From Candidatus Omnitrophota bacterium (GTDB lineage: Bacteria; Omnitrophota; Gorgyraeia; 2-01-FULL-45-10): a DNA stretch of 22,159 bases. The translations under genes and the position numbers were made by a program. The stretch is taken from NCBI GenBank assembly GCA_030695725.1, contig JAUYPN010000004.1:1-22159 (forward strand), read 5' to 3'. Every line of letters starts with the position of its first letter. Position 1 is the stretch's first letter. A model generated the notes under the pieces. It saw only the letters and a list, made by a program, of their open reading frames with translations, ran no database searches and had not been told where the DNA came from. Below, piece after piece: positions 21,188 through 22,159 of the stretch.

Positions 21188-22159
21188 ATGAAGAGATTAC
21201 AGAAAATTATTTCGGTAGCACTGCTATTTGCGTTCCTGCTCAATACTTGCGCCTACGATCTATCATTCGCCGCTAACCTTCGATCCAACGCCAGTGCAGA
21301 TAATCTAAGCCCATACCTGCGAACCGGCAATATAACGGGTCAGCAGGGCATAGAGCGCGTTAAATTCGCGCTTCAATTGATACTGCAGGTGTTAAAGAAA
21401 GATGGCGTTAAACCGGAAAAATTCGCGGCTGCTTTAAGAGAATCCCAAAAGCCGAATATCGTATTGAGAGAAGAGAAATATGGAGTGAAGATCCGCTCTG
21501 ATAAAAAAGTAGACACTAATTTGCCCGGCGAATGGTTTGAGTGCTTGAGTTTCAATAATATTACAGGTATTCGCACAGGCACGTATTATGCCAATCTTAT
21601 TCTGCAGGGACAGGATACGAATGTAGAGGTATATACGCAGGATGCATTTAAGAAGACGATGGAGGCGAGGCGGCTTTCTGATCTGGAGCTTATTTTTCAG
21701 GTTCTAAGGGATTATATAAGTGCGTTAAAGAAACCCATCGTGGTTACCGTAGGCGCCCCTCTAAGGGTGTGGGGATCTCGAACTCGTTCAGAGCAAGTGA
21801 TATATGATGAAGCAATGCAGGGAGCATTGGAAGTTTTTATAAAAGGATTTCGTGATCGTAAGCCTCCTTTAAACGCAGCTGATATAGAAGCTTCTGTAGA
21901 AGCTAGCAAGACTCTGGTGCATTTTGAATTACTAAAGAAAGATGAAATAGATGATGTTGACGCTAAGTATATGCAATTTACTTTTCAACCTGTTCTTGAT
22001 ACAGCTGCCGGATCCCGCCTCTCGGCGAGCGGAGAGTTTATAGTAGCAGCGGAAAAGCAAGAACTTTATCAAAAGCATCTTTTGCGCCGAGTTTCCTTCA
22101 CGGGAACAGGTTATGACATCAAAAATTACAAAGCCTCTTTTGATCCAAAAACAAAAAAG
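21188..22159 (+). CDS. N-terminal part of a secreted protein of unknown function (runs off window)
   Basis: The frame is open from the ATG at 21188 to the window end (324 codons, no stop). It begins with a signal peptide (KRLQK, hydrophobic 7-20, probable cleavage after 'LSFA' near residue 29) followed by 'ANLRSNASADNLSPYLR', a style of N-terminus I associate with large secreted proteins of Omnitrophota (impression only). GGAGG with 4-nt spacing plus a strong promoter suggest good expression. The mature part is mixed and globular-looking, with no motif I recognise; 'GSRLSASGEF' (about 275-284) is a Ser/Gly-rich linker-like stretch. Codon use is visibly more AT-rich (TTA, AGA, AAA, GAT) than in the export operon. 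The full length is unknown. Confidence 0.8.
   Translation, partial: MKRLQKIISVALLFAFLLNTCAYDLSFAANLRSNASADNLSPYLRTGNITGQQGIERVKFALQLILQVLKKDGVKPEKFAAALRESQKPNIVLREEKYGVKIRSDKKVDTNLPGEWFECLSFNNITGIRTGTYYANLILQGQDTNVEVYTQDAFKKTMEARRLSDLELIFQVLRDYISALKKPIVVTVGAPLRVWGSRTRSEQVIYDEAMQGALEVFIKGFRDRKPPLNAADIEASVEASKTLVHFELLKKDEIDDVDAKYMQFTFQPVLDTAAGSRLSASGEFIVAAEKQELYQKHLLRRVSFTGTGYDIKNYKASFDPKTKK

Overview
The window looks like a chromosomal segment of a Gram-negative (diderm) bacterium of moderate GC. TolC-family and AsmA-family proteins imply an outer membrane. The gene content (archaeal/actinobacterial-type inositol-phosphate synthase, SPFH protein, GH5 glycosidase, many short intergenic hairpins, a large secreted protein with an 'FAANL' signal-peptide end) reminds me of Omnitrophota (PVC-related lineages). 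That assignment is an impression from protein style, not a computed placement.

Layout. (1) 1-548: the 3' end of a group II intron (domains V and VI) followed directly by a coding fragment resembling the C-terminal coiled coil of an ABC-F protein, so the intron probably interrupts that gene. (2) 736-2881: an SPFH/band-7 membrane protein and a GH5 glycosidase. (3) 2980-3173: tRNA-Ser(GGA) with encoded CCA, followed by two abutting long hairpins of similar design. (4) 3298-11985: a tight, largely overlapping nine-gene run: inositol-3-phosphate synthase, CDP-alcohol phosphatidyltransferase of phosphatidylinositol-phosphate-synthase type, a CarS/DUF46-type CTP:lipid cytidylyltransferase, two PlsC acyltransferases, a PEBP/YbhB-like protein, an NAD synthetase, a membrane histidine kinase and an AsmA-like protein. 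(5) 12011-13393: a HAMP/HD-GYP signalling protein. (6) 13425-13874 (minus): a small exported OB-fold-like protein. (7) 14005-14446: a galT relic with an internal deletion. (8) 14466-20624: a six-gene YbhGFSR-like export operon (TolC, HlyD, two ABC ATPases, two ABC-2 permeases). (9) 20625-22159: hairpins, a decayed signal-peptide ORF, a strong promoter and the start of a secreted protein that runs off the window.

The most interesting unit is region 4. It appears to encode a self-contained route to inositol phospholipids: acylation (PlsC x2), activation to CDP-lipid by an archaeal-style CarS-family enzyme, inositol-phosphate supply (Ino1) and head-group transfer (PIP synthase-like). A signalling kinase and an AsmA-like intermembrane lipid-transport candidate sit in the same transcription unit. 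The chemistry is inferred from families; no PIP phosphatase was found in the window.
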